From positions 14,852,581 to 14,916,580 of the forward strand of contig NC_083597.1 of NCBI RefSeq assembly GCF_020882245.1: a stretch of 64,000 bases of DNA. The letters run 5' to 3'. The position numbers and the translations under genes were made by a program. The notes under the pieces were generated by a model. The model worked only from the letters and a program-made list of their open reading frames with translations, did no database searches and had not been told where the DNA came from. This DNA is from Rhopalosiphum padi. Taxonomy: Eukaryota; Arthropoda; Insecta; Hemiptera; Aphididae. Of this stretch, positions 14,021-27,700 are shown piece after piece; position 1 is the stretch's first letter; the number at the start of each line of letters is the position of its first letter.

Positions 14021-14883
14021 ACGCGTATTATGTATAGTCACAAAATTGGTCCAAAATATATATAGAGAGAGTAGTTATTATTCAAGGGACGAGAGTGTTA
14101 TTTCAACTTTCGAGTGTCGTCGTCGCCACCACAGAGGAATAGTTCCTCCGTAAAACGTTTGACGATGTTAAAGGTTTTTGAAAATTCGTTATATCTATAA
14201 AATTTTGTTTTTATTCACACGGTTGTTGTGTAAAAAATCTAAAATAAAGAATCATAAAAATGCTGAAAATGTCCTACAAAAACATTCTAACAAATTCAAA
14301 TTTATTTTAAAAAATAAAATCTGTACACTCTATAAATAATAGTCGAAATAAACAATTGACAGCTGCTAATATAATATTTGAATTTATATTTGTTTGGCGG
14401 TTATACAGATAGTGTATTAAAATATATCTGATGAGACGGGGGGTGAGGCAAGGCCCCTACGGTAATGGATTGCCTAATATATAGAGTGCGCACTCCGAAA
14501 TATATGTATTAGTCTCTGGACCACTGAGTATAACGAGAAAAACTGATGAATCCCTCTCGCGTGGGTCGAAACTCCACCTCAATACGTATATACATATATA
14601 TATATATATAATACGGTTTGTGTGCGCAAAGAGTTTTAAAATGGCAATCAAAATGTAAAACATGAAGCCCTCGCCAGCTTTTTAAGCGCATACATAATAC
14701 ACGTATAATATAGGTGTATATTTTATTATTATATATACATATAAATATTTTGCGCGGAGGCGACAAATACCTCGCGGACGGGAGCGGCAAGCGATACAGA
14801 GAGGGTTGTTTAGGACGAATATACGGCGCAAAGGAAAACGCGAAGAAACGAATGTGTGTGTTGTATATATATTTATATACATA

Positions 14884-15230
14884 AAGAAGTCGACGGCCGT
14901 CGCCATCGAGGTGTACGCGCGTGTGTATGACGGCAGATGGAGAAACGGACATTAGCATAGCAAAGGGGTTCGACAATCAAAAAGGGCCCGCCGTCGCCGT
15001 CACGGCTCGGAGAATCCGTTCATTTCGGCATGCAAATCTGTGGACGAGACACCGCCGACGGAGGGATGATATTGCTCCACCGGCAGCAGCAGATTGCCGA
15101 GTGTCGGACGGCGGCGGCGGTCGCGGCGGAGATGCCTTATGGAAATCGTCGAGCGGCAAAACTCGTGAAAAATGATACTTATACCACGTGGAGTGTATTT
15201 GTATAAATGTATAACTGCGCTGCAAACAAT
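14884..15230. other. G+C-richer island with overlapping open frames on both strands
   Basis: This patch is rich in CG, CGG and CCG words, unlike its neighbours. One plus frame (14921-15175) and two minus frames (about 14977-15264 and 15000-15236) are open across it at the same time. That is expected of CG-rich sequence with few stop codons and is not evidence for a gene by itself. The predicted peptides are Arg/Gly- or Pro/Ala-rich and match nothing I know. It may be a promoter-proximal or regulatory island; no TATA/initiator pair or splice site decides it. Confidence 0.35.
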
Positions 15231-15267
15231 AAACATTATAAATAAATACGCATATATATAGCATGAT

Positions 15268-15340
15268 GACGATTTAAGGTAACACTAAATATTTCGGCCG
15301 GATGACGAAGAGTTTATTTCTGGTTTTTTTTATTTATTAT
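15268..15340. mobile_element. Diverged half copy of the 2899-3122 MITE family
   Basis: Sequence from about 15271 shares the order TTTAAGGTAACA, AAATATTTCG, ATGAC, then a GGTTTTTTTT run with the left arm at 2911-2975. Spacing is nearly the same and there are scattered substitutions. No opposite arm is visible downstream, so this is a truncated or solo arm. The resemblance is seen directly by eye; it has not been scored. Confidence 0.55.
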
Positions 15341-18300
15341 TCCAAAAGGACTTCATTATATAAATTACACTTGTTTTTGAAAAGTTAAAAATGTTTACCT
15401 ATTCTTTCCTCGTGGACATCAATTTTTGTTTTAGTCCCTTTTTTTGAGTTCAAATTTGAATAAGATTATTTTCAACGATTGTAAATAACCATACATTGAA
15501 AATACATTTTTAATAATAAAAAAAAACTTGTAGTATATATAGGAATCAATATGGTAAAATAAATACATACTCGTAAGTTCATTATTACTTACATATTTAC
15601 TATTAAACTGCCAACTAACTAGGTCCTATACTCTCCTGACCACACTGGCTCAATGCTCATATCACATCATAAATACCATCATCACATTGTAGTTTATATT
15701 ACCTTCATGTAAAACTGTTTAAAGTTCAGGAAAAATTCCTTGTGGTATTGAAAAAACTTATTTATTCTGTATGTTTAGTTTTCTAATTGTCCATTACTAA
15801 TAAAATAATCGAATTAAAACTAGGTACGATACATCGTCTAGTTGGTGTAGCTTCCAATATAGTATTGTGATGATAAAATGCTACATTGATATTTGCAAAA
15901 TAATAATGACAGTTACATTATTTATCTTACTTAACTAATAATTAGTAATAAGATAAAACTATTTGTAATAAAAATAAATAACATTTTAAAAATATTTGTT
16001 TTCTTTTATTTGATATTTATAGGGTAAAAAAATGTGTAAGATTTTGCAGTCGTCCAATGTTTTTAAGTTTTAGTATTGATAGAATAAAAATATACATCTA
16101 CTGGTTCATCAATGTAATGATTTAATATCAAATTAAAAGTTTATGTGTATTGACTCGTGTGGTATATTATAGTATATCGTATAATATACTATAATATTAT
16201 GATTCAATATACTATATCCTATATATTACTTTGTTTTGTATAGGATATATTACGTTACTTTGTTAATTTAATATTTATTAATATTAGTAGGTTTTCTTAA
16301 AGCCATTTCGAAATAAATAATAACAACATAATTATTATCTGTCATGTAAGTATACAGATTTTAATTTTAAAATATAATTACAGTAAATCGTAAAATATTT
16401 CTTTATTAGAATTACTGATACCTCTTTAGCACATCATACACTTATTTTAGTCTTACGCTTCTAATTCTGACAATACGCCCAGCAGTACACATAATATACG
16501 TTTATCATATAATATTCCAACAATAAATTATATACTTTATACATAATATTATAAGTAAAATAAATTAGATTTGTTCTTTGTTAATGAAGTCATTATGACC
16601 AACCGTTTTTAAGGTTATATGAACGACTTGTTACAAAAGTAATTGTCTTATTATATGTACGAAGATTTACCTTATTTAGACAAATACATAAACAATTAAT
16701 ATAGAATAATATTATACGCACAAACAAGAACAGTTACGTATTTACAAACATTTTCTTTTTTCTTGTTTTTATAAATAATGGATTACGTCCATACGTAATG
16801 TACCTACGAATTTTATATAATATATACAATGTATATTGCTAAACTGCATTAATTGACTTCATTATATTTCATATAACTCTATAATTATTTATGTAATTTA
16901 TTTTATCAGTAATTAAGCGTACTAACAATGTATTTAATGTTGCTAATACGATGTAAGCACAATGTCTTCTCGTTCAAAAAATCGTGATATCGACAATTTC
17001 AAGGATATACTCGTAAATATATCACCAAAATTAACAAATTCCTTGGCCTTATTACTTTGTTCGCATAGTTTTTGATTTATTCAAAAAAATTTAAGCACTC
17101 TATTATTAATTCATTACCTAATTCTGAACTATGTATTATTGAAACTAATTTGACTAAAATAATAATATTTATATTAATGACGTCAATTATACAAATATTC
17201 ACATTTTACAGTTACGAGTATATCATAAAGATAGGTTAGCTAAATATGATATTATATATTTATATCACATTGATAATGGGTTAATCAAGTACTGATATCG
17301 CGGGTAAAACTACACTCAGGACAGACAAAATAATGTGTGAATTGCAATCAGCTTGAAAAAAGGTGGAGTTCGGATTGCACTAGTTCTGATCACTTTATAA
17401 AACCTACCAATTTATGGTCGGAAGAATGATTTGTAATTTACTATTTCAATTTGTATTGTTTTTGTTGTGATAATTATAGAGCAACAGTTTAAAAATAATA
17501 ATGTAAAAATATATTATTTTTTCAAAACTAATAAATAATAGTATAAAAACTATTCACCATGTACATTTTTCCAAAATGAATTATTACTTTTAATGATTTC
17601 ATTGTTAAACTAAAATTGAAATATTAATACATTTCATGGAAGGATCAGATTGAGTGTAATTCGAATATTCTTGTTTAGGTGCCGTTTGGTAATCTTCGAT
17701 TTCGTTAATATAGATTGTATTTGGCTATTCTTGAGATATTATGTTCAAAAAGCATTATTACCAAAATTATAAATCTATAATTTGTAGTTACATAGATAAT
17801 ATAGTATATGAGTATACAAAAAATATTCGTGTTGAGAATAAATTGGAAATATTGCGTCAGTAAATGAATGAAAATACATTACAAAAACACCGTTAGAAGG
17901 TATAAATTAAACTTCGTGCAGACATTCTTTAAAAAACCTTATAATATTTAAACCATGATTTTTTAAGGCCTTGGCATATGGCTTTTATAATATATTAGAT
18001 GTTATTAAAAACAATTGATTGAAAGTATGAATGTGTTATAATATTACACTATAACGTTGGGATAAAACCTGTTGAAAATATTGATAATAGGCAAACACAT
18101 TTTTTATATAAAAGGTCACTGAAACTAATAAGTAGTTTTTGACAAACAACAAGGATGTGATTATTAATTAATTTAACTTTTTTTCCAATAATAAGAAGAT
18201 ATAGAAAATACTTACTTAGATAAGAAACCTATTAAATCATGGCAACTGGCTTATAGGTATAAGTTAGTATTAATATATAACTTAAGTTGATGTGATGATT

Positions 18301-19674
18301 ATTGCAAATTAATTAAACTAATTTTAAATAATAAATTCAAAAGAAAAATATGTTTTCTTTGTGTTTATTACTTATTATTATAAACAAGCTACTGGTTAAA
18401 ATGCCGACAATAATATTATAATATTTAAGAAAATATAATTCTACACTATATGTATACTAATGAAAAACTTCAGACACCGTTAAGGTTTTAAGGTCCATCG
18501 TGTACTGTCGTTCGCTTATCCAATTCGAATGTAATAATAATATTCTTAAAACAATTTATGATGTAATTTAGTTTGTTTACAATTTAATAAATCATATCGG
18601 TGGGGCTCATTATTTTTTTTAAGAACTAAACAATAATAATAATAATAATGTACGCTCGTAATGTATTAATAGTTAGTAACAATTACCCAACTATAAATGA
18701 CATTTAACGTTTTGTTTGTGTTGTGTGTTTTATATTATTATATTATTTTTAAATGACATGTCATTGAATAATTATTGGTCATGACATTTTTACAAACTTA
18801 AAGGAGCACATTTAAGATATAATTTTAGTACCATACTTAAATTATTATGAACATTTCTGATATTAGTGATATTACATACTGAAATTGCACGTTAAACATT
18901 AAAAATGTTGGATTAAAATGTTTAAAGTATAATTTTGGTAATAATCATAATATCAATATACATTTTATAGTCCTCATTAATACAATCATATTACATCATT
19001 TTTAATGAATTCGTTGTATTTAAATATACGCATTCACAATATTGTTCTTAGTTCTGTAGTAAATATTTGATTAGATTAAGAATAATAGTTAATCATCTTT
19101 TATGAAAAAATACTTGAGTGTAGGAAGTATAATTGTGGTTTGACAAATTTGCTAGAAAACGATTTTTATATAATATTATTACTGATCTTATGTTAGTTAA
19201 TATTTTGTAAACTATCCTAGCAGAGTAAAAAAAAAAACAGAATAGAAATCTAAATGCGACACATTGCAAACATAAATTATGAAACTATGATGAGTAGTTG
19301 AAATCAAGAAGTGAAAAATGTAACGTCTCGCGTTACCATTTGCTTATATTATTATATGAGCTATAACGACTGAGTCAAATTTCAAACACACTTGTGTGTA
19401 CAAAAGACAACTGCATAAGTCCAGCACAAAAAAGAAGATTAATTTCGAATTTTGGTCATTATTCAAACGAGAGGAACTATATACACACTGTACTGAACGG
19501 GGAAGATTATATAAATATATATTATGTGCATATCATACTCGTATTTTGACATTAGTCACACTGACATTTCCGTTAATTACGATTATTCACATATAGTGGG
19601 TGTATTTACAAATTTTTTTTAGGGGAGGGAGTGAACATTTTATTACATTATACTTATATAATACAATTATAAAA
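15341..19674. other. AT-rich non-coding DNA
   Basis: Very AT-rich with no supported gene. A 10-bp perfect stem (16214-16223 with 16239-16248) with a 15-base loop is present, but such short AT stems are expected here. No paired transposon ends were found. Confidence 0.55.
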
Positions 19675-21290
19675 TAAAATAAAATTTTCTTTTTCTTCTG
19701 GCTAATTCATCAATCTTAAAAGTTAACTATCAGTGAATTTATAATAAGGCAAGTTATTAAGCCTTTTCTGAAATAAAAATAAATTAAAAATATTTATTAT
19801 TGTTTTTACTTAATAATAGCTGTATACATTTTATCTGTATAATGCATAATCTCATTAAAGTAATATTCTTGATATTAAATTAAATAAAAAAATAATATAT
19901 AAGATTGACAAACATACCTCAAATATTGTGTTTTTTAAATACATTTAAATTCTTTTAAATGTTAGTAAAACCTGTTCAGCTGTTTTTGTTGAAACTGGCA
20001 ATGTTGCAAGAATTTACGAGAGTTTAAATATGTTTGGGTATATCGAGAACTCATAACATACCATAAGGACTTCTATAAAATTTTAAAATTGTACTGGAAG
20101 TGCATTTATTTTTGGATCCAAAGTTTCAATACCGACATTAATACGTCTTTAACTAATAAATTTCTCTCATAACGTTTAACTAACTCAAAAATTCTTCAGT
20201 ATTTGAAGAATAATTATTTTATCTGAGAATGATGTTTGAAATCTGGAGTGTAGTTTTGTGGTTAATAAAACGTTACTTTATTTCAGATAAAAATGTAGAA
20301 AAATTGAAATTATGAAAAATTGTTTTGGTAAGTTTTTTTGGCAATACATTCTGTTGTTTGATATGATGATGTTTTATGATTCTCGATAGAATAATTGGAA
20401 CATTTAACTTTTTTACTAATTCAGATGCGTTTTGGAAAATGTTATCAAAACTATTTTCAGCCACTTTTCAAAGATTTTCGAATTCTTTTAAATGTATTTT
20501 CCATCAAACCAACAGTTTTTCTCAAATTTAATTAAAATAGGCGTCTTGAAAATATTTAGACAATAGTAATCCAAGGTAAAATATATTAGATACCACTAAT
20601 AACGGTATCAGAAACTCAAAATTGAAAATCGCATACTTAAAACCATCTGCTTTGGATAATATCTTATTATCATTCCAATAACTTAGAATATCTAATAATT
20701 CAACAAAACAATCAATAAGTTCGTTATAATCGAACAATTCCACGTCAATGATTTTGTCTGTATTTCTTCGTCTGATAAATGTATGCATTCAAATAGTACT
20801 TGTTTCCGTTTTGGATAAACAAAAAAGTTGTGTGCTTTACCCTAAAGTTGCAAAACAATTTATAATAGACTGAATTGAACACAATGTTGATACTTGATAC
20901 TGCTAAATTAAAGCAATGCACTGCTTAGTTGGCGAATAAGGATAATGGAAGTAATTTATTAATATGTGATCTCGTACATTATATTTGCCTAATATTAAAG
21001 CTGTGCCATCACATCCTTGGTTACGCTTATATTTTGGTCCCCAATTTTTTTTTTTAATTTTTTAATATTAAATCTATTAATTGTACTTTGAATAAAATAT
21101 AAGCGGGAAAAAATTGTAAAAAATCTTCTCGTAAGATGTTATTTTTCAAATCAACATATTATCTGGCACATAACGAAACTTGTTCGATACCCGTATCATC
21201 AGTGGTTTTATCTGCAATAATAGTGAAACATTTTGCTAGATTTACTCAAGATACAATTTATTATGTGAATCACATACCTATATCATATCT
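19675..21290 (-). pseudogene. Decayed hAT-superfamily transposase (52 kDa repressor / THAP-associated type)
   Basis: Reading the minus strand from about 21260 downwards gives, in different frames, the ordered landmarks of this family. The catalytic-region motif DKTTDDTGIEQVSLCAR (about 21213-21163) comes first and is followed at once by an in-frame stop. Next come RNQGCDGTALILG (about 21026-20988), a family RGQGYDGA-like site, and VHCFNLAVSSI (about 20920-20888). A Trp-containing middle region (20788-20528) and a block at 20464-20273 follow. The hAT dimerisation motif ILATLPVSTKTAEQ lies at about 20013-19972 and the basic tail IDELARRKRKF at about 19716-19683. Several frameshifts and stops separate these blocks, so it cannot make a transposase. 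The N-terminal zinc-finger part is missing upstream of about 21290, and I could not find terminal repeats or a target duplication. Function in life would have been cut-and-paste transposition. Confidence in family is high because many motifs lie in the right order. Confidence 0.85.
19768..19917 (-). other. Probable retained intron within the hAT pseudogene
   Basis: On the minus strand the coding sequence reads into GAG|GTATGT (donor GT at 19917-19916) and resumes after TTTCAG (G at 19768) with AAAAGGCTTAAT. Joining the two sides keeps the frame (phase 0) and puts the RLNNL block just after the dimerisation motif, where this family normally has RLNGL. The 150 intervening bases are AT-rich and contain stops. 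This implies the copy came from DNA transposition or segmental decay, not from a processed mRNA. The intron call is inference from splice signals and family continuity. Confidence 0.6.
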
Positions 21291-24200
21291 AGAACTTTAC
21301 AGTGACATTCAGATGTTATATCGTTTATTCGGAATTTGTAAATTAAAGTTTAATGACAATAATGAGCTGCAACCGCAGCGGAGTACAGCAAAATCCAACT
21401 AGAACAATTCAAAACATATTTTTTTCAAGTACGAAATTATGATTTAATGTCAATAGTATAGTCGTTAGCGGAAAAAACTCGTTCGCACTCAATTCAATTG
21501 TTTCGGTTAACTATTTGCCATAATTTACGAATTCATATTATCATAATATAATATAATATTATACGCATCCGTACCCGCTACGCGTACATGATGGCAATAA
21601 TGTAATGATTGTAATGTTTTGGCGCGTTCACAATCGCAAATGTATAACAACATAATAACATATAACGGACGAAGAAACCTAAGTATAATATTCTCGTCAA
21701 ATAATAACTTACGGGCGGTATATAATACCTATATATTTCATGTGACGATATCAAGTGTACCGATACGGACGACACTGACCGACACATTATTATATTTAAA
21801 CGAGGACCCGCGACGACCCGCCGATCACCGGTGTTTAATGACGAGGACATAGCTGTAGTGGCAGCGGTAACAAACACAAATTAGGTGCTTAAAATCGCAT
21901 TAGGCACAACGGTTGTATGGGTATATATACATATTATTATATGTATTAAATTGTATTGTACATAGTCTGCGGGGTGTACGTACAGATCCAGAAATTACTG
22001 GCCACCGGACAAGATCAGCCGTCGTGTGCACCACTAATTCGGGTAATAAAAAAATAATTATACGGAAAAAAAATATAATACGTCTTCGTTTTTTTTATTT
22101 TTTTCGGGGTAAACCATTCGAGAAACGCTTTACGAATCCCGGAAGTGCAGCGCTACGGGAGCTGATTAACATTCGAGATTGTAACAGTCAAAGTCAATTA
22201 GGCTAAATTCCCGCGACAGTGAACACCACATCTTAATATATATAATATACAACGTCCATCATTAGCTATTCGATGCTATATGACATGTTTACCTTTAATA
22301 TTATGCTTTGCGTACCTACTTTTTTTCTACGAAACAGCAGCGCGACGTTGTGAGAAAAATCTAAACTATCAAAAATATTTTATACAATGAAGAATAGTAA
22401 AAAAATATACGTTATGTATTACTTTCAAAATATAACATAAATAAAAAGATATTATTGGCCAATCATTGGCATCATCACTAATCAATCACTCATCATCAAT
22501 GATATCACTGTATTACAATGGCTTATCGATATATCGACATTAAACATATTATACAAGACAGTATAAAAATGAATTCTATTAAAATTATATCAATGCGTCC
22601 CTTTAGACCTGACCTTAACTGGTTTAACTAATTTTACAAAATATATTATACATAGCATTTTTTTCAAATATTATTTTTATTAGGATGCAATCTGAAAAAC
22701 ATTAGACATTTCTATAATAATCTTGCTTCAGTAAGATTAGTTGTTCTTTTTCATGATAAAAAATGTCTGTGTTACTAATATTACTAGAAGTAATATTTAG
22801 AGAAACTACCATACATATTTTAACTATCACAACATTTTCAATCATTTTTGTGGATATAATAATTTATTAGTGTTTAATTTAAGCCATGATGCAAGTGTAT
22901 TCTTTTCTTATTGTACCTATACCCTTATTTATTAATTTAAAATGTTCAAACATAACATACGTAGGTATTTATAAATTTAATCTAACACTGAGAAAAATAA
23001 GATCAACCATAAACTAAATAATACACATTATACGATAATTTATTATCATCAATTACATTGTCTTAGTATAAAATAAATTTCCCAATTGGTTATTGATAAC
23101 AATATTATTTGCTCTTACGTTAAGGTTGTGCAATCGTTACTTTTTTTTTTTGTATATTCAGTCAAAATATCTTTTTTATATCATACATTGGTAGGGTGGT
23201 CTAAACCATTCGAGCTCCACCCTGTTTGCGCCTACAAAGATAACCCACAAATAATATGCTAGCTATATAGCTTATACATATATATATATAATATGTATCA
23301 TACACGTCATACAATCAAAAACATTTTTAAATCGCGTCGTGTTATAAGTATGAGGTTCAGGCGTCATTCATAATATGACGTGGTTGACGGCATAAATAAT
23401 AAATAAATCAGGAACCGCTCATCTCTTGCAAGCCTACGCAGCAGCGCTAAGATGGATTTTTGAAATTCGTTTTTAATTATTATTCCAGTCCAATATCTTC
23501 GCTCTCGCCGTGTGTTGTGTATGTATAATATATACAAAATATACATATATGCGTCGACGACGGCATAATAATAATATGCGCACGTATATTATAAGTAATC
23601 TGGGGCACGTGACGAATAATAATCGCACTTTTATGTCAAAATGAGGCGTGTGGCTGCGGCGGCAGCGGTGATGGTGGCCGATCTGGTGCCGTGCGCAGCG
23701 ATGTAACAACGATATATATATATTACATGCATATATATATATTATACACGTGTACACGTCGTGCCAATGTGTAAAGTGTGAAAAAAATATACATAACACG
23801 AGAGGTGAAAAAAAATAAAAACGAAGAGACGTGGACGGGACGAGACGCGGTGGAAGGGACGAACGACGGGGGAAAGGGTATAAGGTCGGAAAGCAAAATA
23901 ATATGATATTTTCGATCGGCCGTGGTTTAACGCGCTCGTGGTATATATAATAATAACGTACGGGTGAGCTGCAGCAGTACATGTATATATTAGATATACG
24001 TATATTGGCGGCGTCCCGTGTATATAGCTGCCGCGGCAGTGGTACAGGTAGGTATAGGATGTTCGGGGACCCGTTCTTATTCCCAAACCATGAATAACAA
24101 AACCCTTATTCAAACTGCTATTTTCGCCATTAAACATTCATGCCGACACTGTTGTAAAACTATATATAATATTATACAAATCCTGGTGCCGCAGCCGTCG
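21291..24200. other. Non-coding DNA
   Basis: No supported gene. Around 21880-22210 the sequence is somewhat richer in G+C, with a 97-codon plus frame of mixed composition and no recognisable motif. The open frames at 23473-24137 on the minus strand run through TA/CA-rich sequence and are rejected. Around 23190-23230 a GGGTGG / CCACCC inverted pair flanks a 20-base core; no element could be delimited. Confidence 0.5.
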
Positions 24201-24330
24201 AATATATATATACACACACACATATACGTATATATGTATGTATATATATATATATATGTATGTAATAAAATAAATATCTATACACACACATATATATATA
24301 TATATTATGTGCGAGCGCGTGTGTGTGCTA
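24201..24330. repeat. Compound TA / CA / TG simple-sequence tract
   Basis: Alternating TA, CA and GT runs with small interruptions over about 130 bases. This is the source of the Tyr/Ile/Val-rich open frame that crosses it. Confidence 0.9.
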
Positions 24331-24780
24331 CAATATTATTATATAGACGGATGCTGAAGTGTGTATGTGTATATTGTGTATCTATCGCCGTTTTTCAGAC
24401 GGTCGCCGCCGCGTCGACATCGTCGCGGTCCAAACGGAATAACGAAAAACGGCGGTAGACGACTATATAACCGCCAACTACACATTATTATGCTCGACGA
24501 TGTCGTACGGCGACGTCTCGCAAAAATATAAAATATATTATATACATTATATAGTCATTATACACATTTCAAAACTAATATCAAACAAGCCTGCCGCCGA
24601 CTGTGCGGTATATACACGATCCGTCGCAACACGGCCGACTCGGCGGCGGCTTCCCCTGCAAAGTTTTGCTGCCGCTTGACTGATACCAGAGATATATTCG
24701 AGTGCATCGCGCTGCTTATATACATTTAGACGAGTCAAAATATCCAATTTGAATACTAATACAATATTACCCGCTCCTTA
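24331..24780. other. G+C-richer patch, undecided
   Basis: CG-rich sequence around 24390-24520 and 24590-24700. A pyrimidine tract ending CAG at about 24399 is followed by about 20 open codons rich in Ser, Arg and Ala before a stop. A 66-codon minus frame (24547-24747) has ordinary composition but no motif. Nothing decides between regulatory DNA and a small exon. Confidence 0.3.
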
Positions 24781-27700
24781 TGTATAATAGCTGTTGTATA
24801 TTATACTCAAACCTCGGATTTATATATTGTATTATGTGAACTAAAATCCAGCCAAAATGTTTGTACGAAATATTCGTCTTTGCTCAGCATCGTTTTTCGT
24901 ATACAATAGATTATCGTTGAATTTAAATCTAACGTGTTCTTTCACTTGACACCTAATGTCCAATACCTACTCGTCTAATTTTTTTATAAATAAAACTTCT
25001 CTGGATACTATTTTGCTACAGAATATTAAATAAAACATTTATAATGATTTTTAATAGATTAAAAACTTTAAAAAATTAGTAACCGTAAGAAATAACAATT
25101 TTTTCCAACATTTTTTAAAACGACTTAAAATTATATATAAGAAATATTTTCAGAACCATTAGTGTTTTTTTAACTAGTAAGTACGTTATTTTTTTTAGAT
25201 TTCTCAATATATATTGTTTATTATTTAAATATTTGAAATAAAAATGTGAATGATCAATGAACATTGAAACTGTAAAAGTGGCCACGAATAATTTTTGTAT
25301 GAAAAATATTATATTAATGCTTTTTCTTGAATATTTATTCAAGTAATATATATTACTATATCCTTTTCGAGAATTTTTACATCGTCCTTTTCATCGATAT
25401 AGAAGTTATAAAAGCTCTATTTGCGTTGTGTTATTTGTATCCATCTTAAAAAATACAAGGCGAAAAATGTCTATAGTTCTTGTAAAATGTTAAAAAAAAT
25501 GTTGTGTATACAATACACGTGGGTACGTGATTTGCATAAGCGATGCGCCTCATCCCTAATGAAGCGATTGCGAAGTGACTTAAAAGGGCTTTGAATCCTT
25601 ATGTTGTCTCCGCCTTACAAACGTACAACATGACAAATCTAAGCATATTTTTAACAAATTTTGCGTTAGCGATTTAATATTAGAGTGAATTAAAAAAAAG
25701 AATATTATCTAGGCAACTTCGTAAGCTTCAATTTTTAATTTTAATTTTAAAATGATTTTTTTGAATAATGAGCGTTAAGAAGTTGTAATATCATAACTCA
25801 CTTTTAAAATTACAAAACCAATAAACGCTTTGAGGTGCCCTAGTAATGATATATTATTCTCGTCTTTAAGTTTGATTATAGGTAAATTAACTGTAATAAT
25901 TTTACATTAATATTAGGAAACAACTAATAACACACAATTGATGTTATATACACTTGTGAAACGGTTGGCTTTATGTCGATGTCCTTTCAAAATATTTTGC
26001 CAATCCAAATAATTCAAATATTTAATTCTTTATTTGTATTCGCTATTATACTACGTCTACGTTTATATTTAACTATATTTATGATATATCATTAATTAAG
26101 CAACATAATAATAATGATTATTGTAGTGTAATATTTTGATGAATTATGTTTATACTTTAGTATATTTTATATTAGTGTAGTAAAAAATGTACAATGCGAT
26201 AATGTTTCGTTATTGTTCATGATTAAGTGCTATTGAATAATACAACATGGATTCGCGGTATTATATTACGAGTAGACAATATACAAAATTCAAAATATTC
26301 GGTCTTTATCATTGAAAACTAAATAAAACAATAATGTAATGAAGTTTTATTGTCTATGTTTTAATAACTTTTTTCATTTAAGTTTAATTATGTAAATAAC
26401 GACTATAATCATCGTTTAAATTTAAATGTGAACAATAATAATTTTAGAATAGTTATTTATTTAATGGTATTTTTTCTCTTTATTCAAATTATTATTTGAA
26501 TACGATGGTTATTAGTTATACCTAGTTATACCAGTTACCAGTAAAACGCTATATTCGAATATACAAAATAAATATAAAAAAAAATCTTGTATAACGCCGT
26601 TATTCATACTATTTTAAATATCACGATACGTGAACAGTGAAAATTAAATATAAAGAAAAGTTATTCATAATTTTAATAGATAATAATTAAAAATACCTAC
26701 CTCTTATTTAATATAGTATTTATATTATATATTATCTATACATAAAGTAATTATTTTAAAAATTAACACTATTTATTAAAAATGTATTAAAACTATATTT
26801 AAAAAATATGACATTTTTACTATTTATATCGTTATAGTTTTTTTAAAGTTTTTACTTTTTTGAATAATAGTATTACGTTTTCAATTAAATATTCTTAAAC
26901 AAAATATTTTTCCGAGAATTTCATTATATTCTCATTAATATTTCATTACAAACATTGAATTTCAAAGGAGTAATTAATTGTTTATAAAATGTATAACGTA
27001 TTCGTTATTAGCAGTACTTAAAGTTTAAATTAACAGTAGACCAATATAACTGTCGTTTAAAAATGACAAAGTTGTTGGGGAAACAATAGCTAGGAAATTA
27101 TTAGTTGAAAAAAAAACTTAGCAGGTGTATAGTTTATTATATAACAATTGAGTCTTATCAAAATCTACTATTCAAACAAAAATAATAAGATATTGTGTAT
27201 ATATGAAAGTATATTATATGGAAATTACAAATTTAGCGTGCAAATATTATGAATGGAAAAATTTAATACACGAATGAAGTTCTAAAGAAACGATTAAGGA
27301 AATAATATTATACTGCTCTCTTATTATAATAATATAATGTGGAGCAAATGACCACGTAACCGTTTTAAGATTAACATCGGTTAAGCTAAGTAACGTTTTT
27401 TTTTTCAAACCTCGTGTAGCTGTACTGTGCTCATACTATACTTTTATGACTGTTACATATATGTTGTGACTTGTGATACAACTGTAATAATATTATATAT
27501 CAATTTATATAAATAACAATATTTTCGATATGATTACAAATGTATAATAAAATAATATTGATAAAAATGTTTATAAATTCAATCGAACGGTTTCGTCTTT
27601 CAAATGAAATAGGTATATAGATATACAAAGGTATAATAACTAATTAAAATAAAATAAGTCTTTTACGAAAAAAAAAAAGATTGAAAGATGCGTCAATGTA

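Noticed and set aside
14509..15264. Several minus-strand frames of 68-155 codons
   Set aside because: Overlap in multiple frames over TA repeats and a CG-rich island where stops are scarce; no recognisable domain.
16214..16248. 10-bp stem with 15-base loop
   Set aside because: Short AT stems like this are expected often by chance at this base composition.
21136..21402. 88-codon plus-strand frame
   Set aside because: It is the antisense of the hAT pseudogene, whose recognisable motifs are on the minus strand.
23473..24137. Minus-strand frames of 169 and 131 codons
   Set aside because: Rich in Tyr, Ile, His and Ser from TA/CA-rich sequence; they overlap each other in different frames and show no domain.
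24018..24458. 146-codon plus frame
   Set aside because: The central third is Tyr-Ile repeat from TA/CA tracts; no motif on either side.
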